64,000 nt of DNA from Thiomonas sp. X19 (GCF_900089495.1 NZ_LT605203.1:3426031-3490030), one strand, 5' to 3'. Numbered from the stretch's first letter, positions 8,277-18,414 are shown. Made by a program: numbers and translations. Notes: generated by a model from the sequence alone, not told the origin.

Positions 8277-9455
8277 TCAAACCTTTTTCGTAGTGGAGAA
8301 GGAGGCCGATTGCGCGTCGCGCGGCATGGCCGCCAGCAGCGCAGCCAGGACGCCCAGGAACAGCAGCACGCTGACCCCGGTGTACCAAAGCTCCCCGAAA
8401 TTCAAATGGAAGGTGTAGTAACCGGCCCCGCTCCGGTTGATGGCCTCGCCGCCGATGACGATGCCGATGCGCATGGCATACGAGCCCCAGGTCGCGCCGA
8501 GGAAAGCCAGCAACTGAGCCCAATAACTGCGCCCGGTGGGCAGAAGCAGCAAGGCAAGCGGAATGAGCAGGCCGATGATGGTCAAGTTCAAGGTGATTGG
8601 CGCGGCGTAAGTGCCCATGAACAAGTTGGCCGCGCGCAGCTCCTCGATGGTGCCGAAGCGCCCGAGCCACCACATCCAGCCGTACCAAGTCACCAGGCAC
8701 ACCCCCAGCGCCACAGTCGCCGTTTGCCGATGGCCGGTTTGTGCCGTGGGGCGCGTGGCCGTCACGGCCCAGGCCAGCACCGGGATCACCACCATCTCGG
8801 CCAGCGCCGCCACCGCGATGGCACTAGCGAGGAACAGGATGGCCGCGATAGGTGAGTTCCACACCGGTATGCCATGTTCGTTCATCAGGAACACTGCGGA
8901 ATACAGCGGGGCGAACAATCCGAGAAAGACGGTGGTGACCAGCACCGGTTTGAGCCACTTCGATTCAAACACGCTGTAATGCCGGCTCCACAGGCTAAAA
9001 ATGTCGGCCAGCTTGCGCCAGATGCCTGAAAGCTTCTCGATCTCGGCGCCAAGCCTCGCGCGCGGGATGCACTGGAAACTCAGCCACCAAGCCACCACCA
9101 GAAAAATCGGTAGCAGGATGATGCCGTATTTGATGATGGCCGTATCCCAGTTGGACCAGCCAAGGAAGTAGCCAAAAATGAGCCGCCCCGGTTGTTTCAC
9201 TTCAGCCAGCACGTTGACGAAACCGGCCAGGATCAGCGCCACCACCAAGGGCATGGTGAATCGGTTTTCCACTGCGTCGGTGCGGCCGCGCCAGGCGTTG
9301 ATCGCCCAGATCAGCGCCAGTCCACCCGCCACACCCAACGCCCAGGAGTAGTTGGCGAACAGGATGGAAAACGGACGGTCGTGAACGACGTTGTACAACT
9401 CGTTCAACTGCCGCAGCGGCGGGACGAATTGCGGTGTGGTCAGCGGGTTAGACAT
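8277..9455 (-). CDS. ttrC: NrfD-type quinol-oxidising membrane subunit, TtrC-like
   Basis: A 392-residue integral membrane protein with eight or nine hydrophobic spans, of the NrfD/PsrC family. It would anchor the complex, oxidise quinol and pass electrons to the TtrB ferredoxin subunit. The first spans (SWALGVAGGLALIWAI, FTMPLVVALILAGFVNVLAE) and the short acidic and basic loops are typical. The start overlaps the ttrB stop by eight bases and the stop lies four bases before ttrA, so the three subunits are translationally coupled. The family does not by itself tell tetrathionate reductase from polysulfide or sulfite enzymes; the TtrA partner gives the name. Confidence 0.82.
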   Translation of the reverse strand: MSNPLTTPQFVPPLRQLNELYNVVHDRPFSILFANYSWALGVAGGLALIWAINAWRGRTDAVENRFTMPLVVALILAGFVNVLAEVKQPGRLIFGYFLGWSNWDTAIIKYGIILLPIFLVVAWWLSFQCIPRARLGAEIEKLSGIWRKLADIFSLWSRHYSVFESKWLKPVLVTTVFLGLFAPLYSAVFLMNEHGIPVWNSPIAAILFLASAIAVAALAEMVVIPVLAWAVTATRPTAQTGHRQTATVALGVCLVTWYGWMWWLGRFGTIEELRAANLFMGTYAAPITLNLTIIGLLIPLALLLLPTGRSYWAQLLAFLGATWGSYAMRIGIVIGGEAINRSGAGYYTFHLNFGELWYTGVSVLLFLGVLAALLAAMPRDAQSASFSTTKKV

Positions 9456-10392
9456 GATTGGCCTCCTTGCTGATGTTGATGTCCCAATCGTGATCGTTGT
9501 GGCCCATGTCCTGCTGTTCGACCGACCACTGCGTCGGAATGCCTGGCGGGTTGTTCTGCAACTCGGTGGTCAAGCCGATATAGAACACGCGGGGCTCGTT
9601 GCCGGTTCCCGGCTTGAGCTGTTGAATGACTTCGCTCAACACCTGTTTGGTCATTGGATCGTTGCGGTCGTTCAGATCGCCGAACTGGCGCGCGCCGCCC
9701 ACGCAGGTTTCGACACACGCAGGGAGTAGGCCCTGATCGACCCGCTGTGAGCAGAAGGTGCACTTGTCGGCGGTCTTGGTGATGGGATTGATGAAGCGCG
9801 CGTCGTAGGGACACGCATTGACACAGGCGCCGCAGCCCCAGCACAGGTCGTAGTCGATTTCGACGATGCCATCCTTGCGCTGCCAAGTGGCGCCGGCCGG
9901 ACAAACCTCAATGCAGGACGGCCGCTCGCAGTGGTTGCACAGCCGTGGCAGGAAGGCGCGTTTGGTGTCGGGATAGGTGCCCAGTTCCACGTCCGGCACC
10001 CAGGTGCGGAACACGCCGGTAGGGATGTTGTTCTCGAACTTGCACGCAGCCGTGCAAGCCTGGCAGCCGACGCACTTGCGCAGATCGATCAGCATGCCCC
10101 AGCGCTTGCCCTCGAACCCTTCCTTGGCGAGGTTGCCGTCTTTGGCGGTGTAGGCATAGGCCGAGCGGTCATGCCCCAATTCATAGTCGGTGCCCGACGG
10201 AGTGAGCGATGCGGGAAGATTGCCGAAGGCATCATCCCCCGGCTGCTTGACCTCTTGCGCCGCGACAGTTGCTGGCCAATCCATGGCAACTGCGGCCGCA
10301 GTTGCCACCGTGGCGGCTGTCGTGCCCAGAGCCCTGCGAAGAAAACCGCGCCGGTCTGCTGTCCCAGCGGTTAGGTTCTCGGAGGTGTTCAT
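9448..10392 (-). CDS. ttrB: Four-cluster ferredoxin subunit, TtrB-like
   Basis: A 314-residue electron-transfer subunit with a Tat signal at its N-terminus (DRRGFLRRALG, then an Ala-rich stretch). Four cysteine groups follow: CVGCQACTAAC, CNHCERPSCIEVCP, CWGCGACVNACP and CTFC...CVETC, the standard pattern for four [4Fe-4S] clusters in DmsB/TtrB/PsrB proteins. The ATG at 10392 was chosen over an in-frame GTG at 10428 because ACGGGGC lies upstream at normal spacing and the twin-arginine is then near the N-terminus. It is the first gene of the operon, 62 bases downstream of an FNR-type site. Confidence 0.87.
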   Translation of the reverse strand: MNTSENLTAGTADRRGFLRRALGTTAATVATAAAVAMDWPATVAAQEVKQPGDDAFGNLPASLTPSGTDYELGHDRSAYAYTAKDGNLAKEGFEGKRWGMLIDLRKCVGCQACTAACKFENNIPTGVFRTWVPDVELGTYPDTKRAFLPRLCNHCERPSCIEVCPAGATWQRKDGIVEIDYDLCWGCGACVNACPYDARFINPITKTADKCTFCSQRVDQGLLPACVETCVGGARQFGDLNDRNDPMTKQVLSEVIQQLKPGTGNEPRVFYIGLTTELQNNPPGIPTQWSVEQQDMGHNDHDWDINISKEANHV

Positions 10393-10454
10393 TTTGTGCC
10401 CCGTGATGTTTTCATGCGATGGGGACACGATAGGCGCCTGTGTATCGCGCCCTT

Positions 10455-10468
10455 TTGACGTGAATCAA
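10455..10468 (-). promoter_or_regulatory. FNR/ANR binding site upstream of ttrB
   Basis: The plus strand reads TTGACGTGAATCAA, which matches the FNR consensus TTGAT-N4-ATCAA at nine of ten defined bases and keeps the four-base spacer. Its centre is about 70 bases before the ttrB ATG. An activator site at -41.5 would place the transcription start near 10420, leaving a short leader. The last CRISPR repeat begins 11 bases further upstream. Confidence 0.75.
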
Positions 10469-10479
10469 ATATTCCACGT

Positions 10480-10659
10480 GTTTCAATCCACGCCCGGGTT
10501 TTAACCCGAGCGAGACAATTACGCCACCGTGGGCTTTCTGCCACTGCATCTGTTTCAATCCACGCCCGGGTTTTAACCCGAGCGAGACGTTCCCTGTGGT
10601 GGAAGACGAGCCCGTGTAAACAGTTTCAATCCACGCCCGGGTTTTAACCCGAGCGAGAC
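10480..10659 (-). CRISPR. Leader-distal fragment of the CRISPR array (3 repeats)
   Basis: Three perfect copies of the 37-base repeat at 10480, 10552 and 10623 with spacers of 35 and 34 bases. A further 36-base spacer (10660-10695) runs up to the IS1380 element. The repeats are identical to those of the main array, so this is the same array cut by the insertion. It is the oldest part, since the leader lies at the other end. The outermost repeat (10480-10516) shows no decay, unlike the usual trailer repeat. Confidence 0.97.
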
Positions 10660-10695
10660 GTAGCGCCCACTTGACCAATGCTTGTTGATAGTCGT

Positions 10696-12409
10696 CCTGA
10701 ATCCGTGACTTCCGATAATCCATCGACTTGAAAGCTGATTGTGACGGCCCGATTTTCCCGATTTCCCGCAGGTTCACGGTTCGAGCGCCGTGTCGAAGGG
10801 GGCTGTGGGGCTGTGCGCGAACGATCGGCCCCCTTGATCGGTCATTTCGGGTGGGTTGCGCGCAGCCGTTCCCCCGCTGAGCCCTTGTGGCCAGCGTCTT
10901 GGGGTGCTGGGAAAGCTTGGACTGCGTCTTCAGCCGCTGGCGGCGAACTGCGCATGCAGATCGCAAAAGGCACGGGCTGCCTTGTCGTTGGCGCCCAGTC
11001 CCAACCACAGCCGCCCGCCATGGTTGATCACGCGTGCTGCGCGGATGACAAGTTCCTGGATCACAGTCTTCAGACGCCGTCGCCTGGCCGCATGGCGCAC
11101 CGGTGCATGCGGCCCCAGCAGCCCTTGCTGCCCCATGAGGCGCAGCACGTTCATCGTCAGGGCCGCAAGCTGGCAGACAAGATCGTTCGTGTCGAACTTC
11201 CCCGAGGGCAGTCGCTCCAGATCCATGTCGGTTTTGAATTCCGCATGGAACTGCTCGTGCGTAGCGTGCCCGGCGTACAGGTCGATGATCGCCTCGGCGC
11301 TGATGGCCTTGGGCAAGCTTGTCGTCCAGCCCTCCAAGATGATCTCGGGGACCAAAAACTGCTGGCCACGGGCATCGACGGTGCGCTCCGTGATGCGCAC
11401 AATGCGGCGCAGGCGATGGGCGATGCCTTCGACCTGCACGGCCACCTCCCAAACCGCCACGCGCTTGCCTGCGCGCGGATGCTGCCACAACAAACCCCCT
11501 TCCAGTTCCTGCCGTCGCAAGACCTCCAGAGGATCGGTCTTGCGGGGATTCCACTTGATCAGAACATCGACCCGGGGCAGTCCTGGCCTGTTGCAGCGCT
11601 GCATGTCGGCCATCAAGGCGGCCGAGCAAAACCCCGCATCCATGCGCACGAGAATCGGCGCCTTGGGGCCTGCGGTCGACAGGCGCTGCGCCATGGGCAC
11701 GGCCGTCTCGAGGTTGTAGGTCGTCTCCGAAGCCGAGTGCTGCGCGCCCGGACGTAGGGCGAACTCCAGGCAAAACCCATGCGTGCCCAGGTAGGCCGCC
11801 AGCGGGCAGTAGCCATCGACCCCCGCGTAGGTGCGGCTCACCCCATCCTTGGCTGTGCCCGAGTTGTCCATCGCGAAGGTGTCGATGTCCAGCGGCACAT
11901 GACCGCAAGGCAAAAGACCATAGTCCGGTTGGCTCTTGCGCAGCAGCGCTTCAATCGCCTGGGAGGTGAAGTCAAACCACAGGGCGGCCTGCGCATCCAG
12001 GCGCTGGCGCAGGGTGGGCGAGGACGGCACACCCACCAGACCCAGCGCCTCCTGGAAGAAACGATCGCCTCGAAAGCCTTCGATGGCATCGAAGTCGCTC
12101 TTGCTCTGCGCGAGCAAGCCAACATAGCTGCGCATCAGTGTGCTGGGCGGCAGTCCGCCGCGGCAAGGCCACTGGGCATCCAGGCGTTTGAACAGAGGAT
12201 CGAGGCGCTTGAGGTGATGACCGACAAGGGCCAGACCGGCCACCGGCGTCAGGTCATAGTCGAGTTGCTTGACGCGAAATCCAAACCCCATGCCATACCC
12301 CGGAACGTTCACCCGCTGGGTGAGAAGACAAAGGGGTCATTTTATCGAATAAACCATTATGCATCAACAACTTATGAAAATTCCGCATGCCCGAGCTCAC
12401 GGATTTAGG
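10696..12409 (-). mobile_element. IS1380-family insertion sequence inside the CRISPR array
   Basis: A 1714-base element bounded by imperfect inverted repeats. The left end reads CCTGAATCCGTGACTTC (10696-10712) and the right end, on the complementary strand, CCTAAATCCGTGAGCTC (12393-12409): 14 of 17 identical. It encodes one transposase. No target duplication is seen (flanks end tcgt and begin taat). It lies between two full-length spacers where one repeat should be. Size and CCT termini fit the IS1380 family. Confidence 0.85.
10930..12312 (-). CDS. IS1380-family transposase
   Basis: A 460-residue DDE transposase that appears intact. The first catalytic Asp region is DIDTFAMDNSG, the second RMDAGFCSAA, and the C-terminal catalytic segment HEQFHAEFKTDMD carries the family's conserved Glu region. 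The N-terminal 110 residues form the helical DNA-binding part typical of the family. It reads in the same direction as the cas genes and pre-crRNA. The ATG at 12312 lies about 100 bases inside the right inverted repeat. Because the frame is complete, the element may still be mobile. Confidence 0.9.
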   Translation of the reverse strand: MNVPGYGMGFGFRVKQLDYDLTPVAGLALVGHHLKRLDPLFKRLDAQWPCRGGLPPSTLMRSYVGLLAQSKSDFDAIEGFRGDRFFQEALGLVGVPSSPTLRQRLDAQAALWFDFTSQAIEALLRKSQPDYGLLPCGHVPLDIDTFAMDNSGTAKDGVSRTYAGVDGYCPLAAYLGTHGFCLEFALRPGAQHSASETTYNLETAVPMAQRLSTAGPKAPILVRMDAGFCSAALMADMQRCNRPGLPRVDVLIKWNPRKTDPLEVLRRQELEGGLLWQHPRAGKRVAVWEVAVQVEGIAHRLRRIVRITERTVDARGQQFLVPEIILEGWTTSLPKAISAEAIIDLYAGHATHEQFHAEFKTDMDLERLPSGKFDTNDLVCQLAALTMNVLRLMGQQGLLGPHAPVRHAARRRRLKTVIQELVIRAARVINHGGRLWLGLGANDKAARAFCDLHAQFAASG

Positions 12410-12444
12410 TAATTTGCAATTGAGATATTTGCATCAGCTTGCGG

Positions 12445-15400
12445 GTTTCAATCCACGCCCGGGTTTTAACCCGAGCGAGACCTTGGCGCTGAAGTGCTTT
12501 ACAAGCCGAGCGGGTCGTTTCAATCCACGCCCGGGTTTTAACCCGAGCGAGACCTTGGACAGGGCTGGCGTAACGGCGTTGACCACCGTGTTTCAATCCA
12601 CGCCCGGGTTTTAACCCGAGCGAGACAGTGCCCACGGCTGCTGTGCCTGGGCGTAATACTCGTTTCAATCCACGCCCGGGTTTTAACCCGAGCGAGACAC
12701 TGGCCGTAATACGCGCCTTCCAGCGCTGACTCGTTTCAATCCACGCCCGGGTTTTAACCCGAGCGAGACGCATCCTGGCGCAATCCGTCGGCACGCTCAG
12801 TGAGTTTCAATCCACGCCCGGGTTTTAACCCGAGCGAGACTTTGGATTCGTCAATAAAAAAACCGCCCGGAGGCGTTTCAATCCACGCCCGGGTTTTAAC
12901 CCGAGCGAGACCTTCCAGCGCCAGGTACTGCCGCATGATCCAGGGGTTTCAATCCACGCCCGGGTTTTAACCCGAGCGAGACCGTGTGACCTTGTCGCCA
13001 GATTCCGGCGACGTGTGTTTCAATCCACGCCCGGGTTTTAACCCGAGCGAGACTTCGACGACGGCTGGCGCATGCGTGCACACGCTGTTTCAATCCACGC
13101 CCGGGTTTTAACCCGAGCGAGACAGCATGAGCGAGCGGATGCTCAAGCCGCAAGTTCGTTTCAATCCACGCCCGGGTTTTAACCCGAGCGAGACCGGTGG
13201 ACGGATCGGCAACCATCGGGCATGGGTTGTTTCAATCCACGCCCGGGTTTTAACCCGAGCGAGACGTGCGGCAGGATGGGCGCGGCGTAGCTGGATCGCG
13301 GTTTCAATCCACGCCCGGGTTTTAACCCGAGCGAGACGGAAATCCCACCTGGGTTGAGGTCACGACCGACGCGTTTCAATCCACGCCCGGGTTTTAACCC
13401 GAGCGAGACCAAGTGGGGCAAGGCGATGTTCTTCGGTTAATCCGTTTCAATCCACGCCCGGGTTTTAACCCGAGCGAGACCACCGTTTCTGGTCTCGGTG
13501 TCAGGCTGGTTCATGGCGTTTCAATCCACGCCCGGGTTTTAACCCGAGCGAGACCTTGCATCTGAGGTTGCACCGTTCTTCATCGGCATGTTTCAATCCA
13601 CGCCCGGGTTTTAACCCGAGCGAGACCCTGATATTGCAGGTGCGGTGCAAGTGGGTTTGCAGTTTCAATCCACGCCCGGGTTTTAACCCGAGCGAGACGC
13701 CGTGATGTCTTGCGGCAACGCACAGCGCTGGATGTTTCAATCCACGCCCGGGTTTTAACCCGAGCGAGACCACATTCTGGATCGGCCAAGTGCCATTTGA
13801 TTTTGGTTTCAATCCACGCCCGGGTTTTAACCCGAGCGAGACCGTATCGAGGTCCGACAATGAGGTCTCGAACTGCTGGTTTCAATCCACGCCCGGGTTT
13901 TAACCCGAGCGAGACGCCCACTGCCGCGCAGCACACGCAACAACAATCCTGGTTTCAATCCACGCCCGGGTTTTAACCCGAGCGAGACTCCGCGTATTGC
14001 AGCAGGCGCTCTGGTTTCAGGTGTTTCAATCCACGCCCGGGTTTTAACCCGAGCGAGACCACCATGCAGTGCGCGCTGGCCGACGGCACGATGGTTTCAA
14101 TCCACGCCCGGGTTTTAACCCGAGCGAGACGTTTCTCGGCTCATCAATCCTGCGTCGGTGAGTTGTTTCAATCCACGCCCGGGTTTTAACCCGAGCGAGA
14201 CCCATAGCCTCCGTTGTCAATGCCGCTTTCCATTCAGTTTCAATCCACGCCCGGGTTTTAACCCGAGCGAGACTACCAACAGGAGAGCACCATGAACGCA
14301 ACCACAACGTTTCAATCCACGCCCGGGTTTTAACCCGAGCGAGACCAAAGACCTCGAACGTGGTGCAGATCGGCATCGATGTTTCAATCCACGCCCGGGT
14401 TTTAACCCGAGCGAGACCCATAGCCTCCGTTGTCAATGCCGCTTTTCATTCAGTTTCAATCCACGCCCGGGTTTTAACCCGAGCGAGACCAGCGCATGGC
14501 CGATGGCCTGCGCAAGTTCAGCGAGTTTCAATCCACGCCCGGGTTTTAACCCGAGCGAGACGACGTATAGACAGCAGCTAGGACGCCGCATTCATTGTTT
14601 CAATCCACGCCCGGGTTTTAACCCGAGCGAGACGCAAGGGCGAACGCCCTGAAGTTCCCTTCGAGCAGTTTCAATCCACGCCCGGGTTTTAACCCGAGCG
14701 AGACGTACATCGTCAAGCGTGGCGGCATCACCATCAATGGTTTCAATCCACGCCCGGGTTTTAACCCGAGCGAGACAAAAAGTCGCACGCGCCAAAACAA
14801 CCGGAGATTTCGTTTCAATCCACGCCCGGGTTTTAACCCGAGCGAGACCCAGAGAGCCACGGGATTCAACGAGTTTCATTATGTTTCAATCCACGCCCGG
14901 GTTTTAACCCGAGCGAGACCGCGGGTCTCGATGGCCCAGCACGGTGCCAACGGTGTTTCAATCCACGCCCGGGTTTTAACCCGAGCGAGACGTCGACCAG
15001 CCAGCGTGTGTCGTGGTGGAGCAGCACGTTTCAATCCACGCCCGGGTTTTAACCCGAGCGAGACGATCCACGACCTGGCCACGCCGCGCGTCTGTCACGT
15101 TTCAATCCACGCCCGGGTTTTAACCCGAGCGAGACGTTCGATGCGGTATCCCTCAGGCACGACCGCGAAGGGTTTCAATCCACGCCCGGGTTTTAACCCG
15201 AGCGAGACTGTAGTTGCCTGAGCCTGCGGCCACGGTGACGTTGTTTCAATCCACGCCCGGGTTTTAACCCGAGCGAGACAGCAGAGCATCGGCGGCAAGA
15301 TCAGCGCCGAATGCGTTTCAATCCACGCCCGGGTTTTAACCCGAGCGAGACAACGCCGTGGCCTGCTCGACGCTCAGACTGGTGTTGTTTCAATCCACGC

Positions 15401-17946
15401 CCGGGTTTTAACCCGAGCGAGACGCCGAGGGCGGCCAGCACATCGCCGGCGTCACCATGTTTCAATCCACGCCCGGGTTTTAACCCGAGCGAGACTCGGC
15501 GACAACCCGCAGACCCCGGGCCTCTATGCCGTTTCAATCCACGCCCGGGTTTTAACCCGAGCGAGACGCTTGGGGGCTCCGAGCTTGGCCACCGCCTTGT
15601 CCAGGTTTCAATCCACGCCCGGGTTTTAACCCGAGCGAGACTCAGTCCCAGATTCCAACCGTTCGTCCAACCAATCGGTTTCAATCCACGCCCGGGTTTT
15701 AACCCGAGCGAGACGATCCTTCGCCGCTGCCAGCATGGTATCCACGAGGTTTCAATCCACGCCCGGGTTTTAACCCGAGCGAGACGATCGGCGTTGATCG
15801 CCGCCATTGAGGAGAGCGATGTTTCAATCCACGCCCGGGTTTTAACCCGAGCGAGACGCCAGGCTGCATGACACGGGCGCACATGCCCTGAATGTTTCAA
15901 TCCACGCCCGGGTTTTAACCCGAGCGAGACGCTTTGCTGCCGCCAGGCCAGCTCACGAAGTCGTAGTTTCAATCCACGCCCGGGTTTTAACCCGAGCGAG
16001 ACGCCAGGCCATGCGCGCGCAGCTCGTCGGCGATGAGTTTCAATCCACGCCCGGGTTTTAACCCGAGCGAGACCCGGATGGGTACACGATCATCGTCGAG
16101 CCTGATATGGTTTCAATCCACGCCCGGGTTTTAACCCGAGCGAGACGCGCGCCACGGCCTTGGGAAAGTCGTTCACAGAGTTGTTTCAATCCACGCCCGG
16201 GTTTTAACCCGAGCGAGACCACGGCGCATCGCAGAGCTTCACCACGTCATTGGTGTTTCAATCCACGCCCGGGTTTTAACCCGAGCGAGACAATAACAGG
16301 TCCCGCAGGAGCCAAAACAGGCTGACGTTTCAATCCACGCCCGGGTTTTAACCCGAGCGAGACGGCGCGAAGCAAACCAAGCTAGGCGTCACAGTACGTT
16401 TCAATCCACGCCCGGGTTTTAACCCGAGCGAGACCAGGGCATGTGCGCGAGGGTGATGCAGCCTGGCGTGTTTCAATCCACGCCCGGGTTTTAACCCGAG
16501 CGAGACGCGGGTGAAAGTGCGAATGTGATGGGTCTATAGAGTTTCAATCCACGCCCGGGTTTTAACCCGAGCGAGACGGAACACCACCACCGCATGCAAG
16601 CTGCCCTTGACGTTTCAATCCACGCCCGGGTTTTAACCCGAGCGAGACTTCGATGCGGTATCCCTCAGGCACGACCGCGAAGGGTTTCAATCCACGCCCG
16701 GGTTTTAACCCGAGCGAGACCGGCCTTACGGTCGGTTTCGACACGCATGAGCGCGTTTCAATCCACGCCCGGGTTTTAACCCGAGCGAGACATGCTGCAC
16801 CCATGTTTTGATCCCTTCAACCCATGTTTCAATCCACGCCCGGGTTTTAACCCGAGCGAGACGCCGGGCTCCAGGCTCGTTCGCGCTTCCAAAAATGGTT
16901 TCAATCCACGCCCGGGTTTTAACCCGAGCGAGACGCCGAGCTCCAGGCTCGTTCGCGCTTCCAAAAATGGTTTCAATCCACGCCCGGGTTTTAACCCGAG
17001 CGAGACTTTGCGCTGGGTGATGCTCCATGCACGATCGCATCGTTTCAATCCACGCCCGGGTTTTAACCCGAGCGAGACTTACAACAAGTCGCCCGCAGGG
17101 CGTCTTTGTTGAGTTTCAATCCACGCCCGGGTTTTAACCCGAGCGAGACCTGGTGTTCGTCGTACTATTCGTCACTTCCGTGATCGTTTCAATCCACGCC
17201 CGGGTTTTAACCCGAGCGAGACGGGGGGTTGCAGGGGATGCCGTCGCTGGCATCGAGTTTCAATCCACGCCCGGGTTTTAACCCGAGCGAGACGATCGGC
17301 GTTGATTGCCGCCATTGAGGAGAGCGATGTTTCAATCCACGCCCGGGTTTTAACCCGAGCGAGACGACGTCAGCGGGAGCGAACTCGCTCAACGCATGGG
17401 TGGTTTCAATCCACGCCCGGGTTTTAACCCGAGCGAGACGTCTTGCTCTGGCTGCCAAAGGGCATCACCCTCCCGTTTCAATCCACGCCCGGGTTTTAAC
17501 CCGAGCGAGACTTGCTTTGCTCGGCTTCGCTTTTGGGTTCCTGCGATGTTTCAATCCACGCCCGGGTTTTAACCCGAGCGAGACGACCTGCAGAGAATCC
17601 GGGGTATCCGGCAGCATGAGGTTTCAATCCACGCCCGGGTTTTAACCCGAGCGAGACAGAACACCGCCATGGACACTCAATCGCCTCTGCTCGTTTCAAT
17701 CCACGCCCGGGTTTTAACCCGAGCGAGACTTTTCTTCGTGCTTGCCGTGCTTGTGCTTTGACATGTTTCAATCCACGCCCGGGTTTTAACCCGAGCGAGA
17801 CTGACATAGAACCCCCGAAAAATCAAGGCTTGGAAGGTTTCAATCCACGCCCGGGTTTTAACCCGAGCGAGACGTGAATGTGAGGGTGCCAACCGTTCAC
17901 GCCACGGGTGTTTCAATCCACGCCCGGGTTTTAACCCGAGCGAGAC
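12445..17946 (-). CRISPR. Main CRISPR array, type I-C locus (77 repeats)
   Basis: Seventy-seven copies of a 37-base repeat, apparently all perfect, counted from 12445 to the last at 17910-17946. The plus strand begins GTTTCAATCCACGCCC and ends AACCCGAGCGAGAC. Spacers are 33-37 bases, mostly 35. A further full-length spacer (12410-12444) lies between the first repeat and the IS. Read on the minus strand the repeat ends in GTGGATTGAAAC, the usual 3' handle of type I-C, and contains a GCTCGGGTT / AACCCGGGC hairpin with one G-T pair. The array is therefore transcribed leftwards from the leader beside cas2, and the newest spacers are near 17.9 kb. Several spacers are near-duplicates. Confidence 0.99.
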
Positions 17947-18123
17947 TCCACTCGCGCAACGTGTTGCTGCGCAACGGAGTTGTTCTGCATTCCCGCGAAC
18001 TGGGTTCTCCGTTCAGGCAGACCCGGATTCGCAGGCAAGGAAAATTCATCAAATTGTGAAAGATCAAGGATTTGCGTGATGCGCGAACCGGCCGGGATTT
18101 CGGCTTTGCTCGGGGTTCGCGGG
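17947..18123 (-). promoter_or_regulatory. CRISPR leader
   Basis: A 177-base gene-free stretch between the last repeat and the cas2 stop, on the side predicted by repeat orientation. It holds an AT-rich patch (about 18040-18075) that could carry the array promoter, and an inverted repeat-like run (caacgtgttgctgcgcaac) beside the first repeat. Adaptation by Cas1-Cas2-Cas4 should insert new spacers at its 17947 edge. No clear -35/-10 pair could be called. Confidence 0.75.
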
Positions 18124-18414
18124 CTACACGACAAGCGGGCCGTTGAAGTCGATGGAACGGAAGGTGCCATATTGCTTGACGCGCAGTTCGGTCGGTTCGG
18201 TGATGCGGTAGAAGCGCAGATTATCTTCGTCCAGCTTGATTTCGGCGAGCAGTTCGCGTTCAAGGGCTTCGTATTCCATGGCATCGACCTGACATTCGAA
18301 CACGGATTTCTGCACGCGTTGTCCCACCCTTTCACAGGCCTTGGCTACGCGCCGCAGACGTTTGCGGCCTGCAGCTGTTTCGGTCGAGACGTCATAGGTC
18401 ACGATGATGAGCAT
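18124..18414 (-). CDS. cas2: CRISPR adaptation protein Cas2
   Basis: A 96-residue ferredoxin-fold protein with the typical start [11 protein letters not shown] and the late RFYRITE strand. With Cas1 it forms the spacer integrase; Cas2 bridges the two Cas1 dimers. The length matches type I-C Cas2. It is the last gene of the cas operon, 16 bases after cas1 and directly before the leader. Confidence 0.96.
   Translation of the reverse strand: MLIIVTYDVSTETAAGRKRLRRVAKACERVGQRVQKSVFECQVDAMEYEALERELLAEIKLDEDNLRFYRITEPTELRVKQYGTFRSIDFNGPLVV

Noticed and set aside
10412..11908. 498-residue minus-strand frame over the transposase and array end
   Set aside because: Out-of-frame shadow of the IS1380 transposase that continues into CRISPR repeats.
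12387..17916. Many open frames on both strands with repeated segments such as LARVKTRAWIET, VSLGLKPGRGLK, NPRPGFNPSET and SIHARVLTRAR
   Set aside because: They are translations of the CRISPR repeat. A repeat plus spacer is usually 72 bases, a multiple of three, so frames stay open for several units. None has a start context or a protein family.
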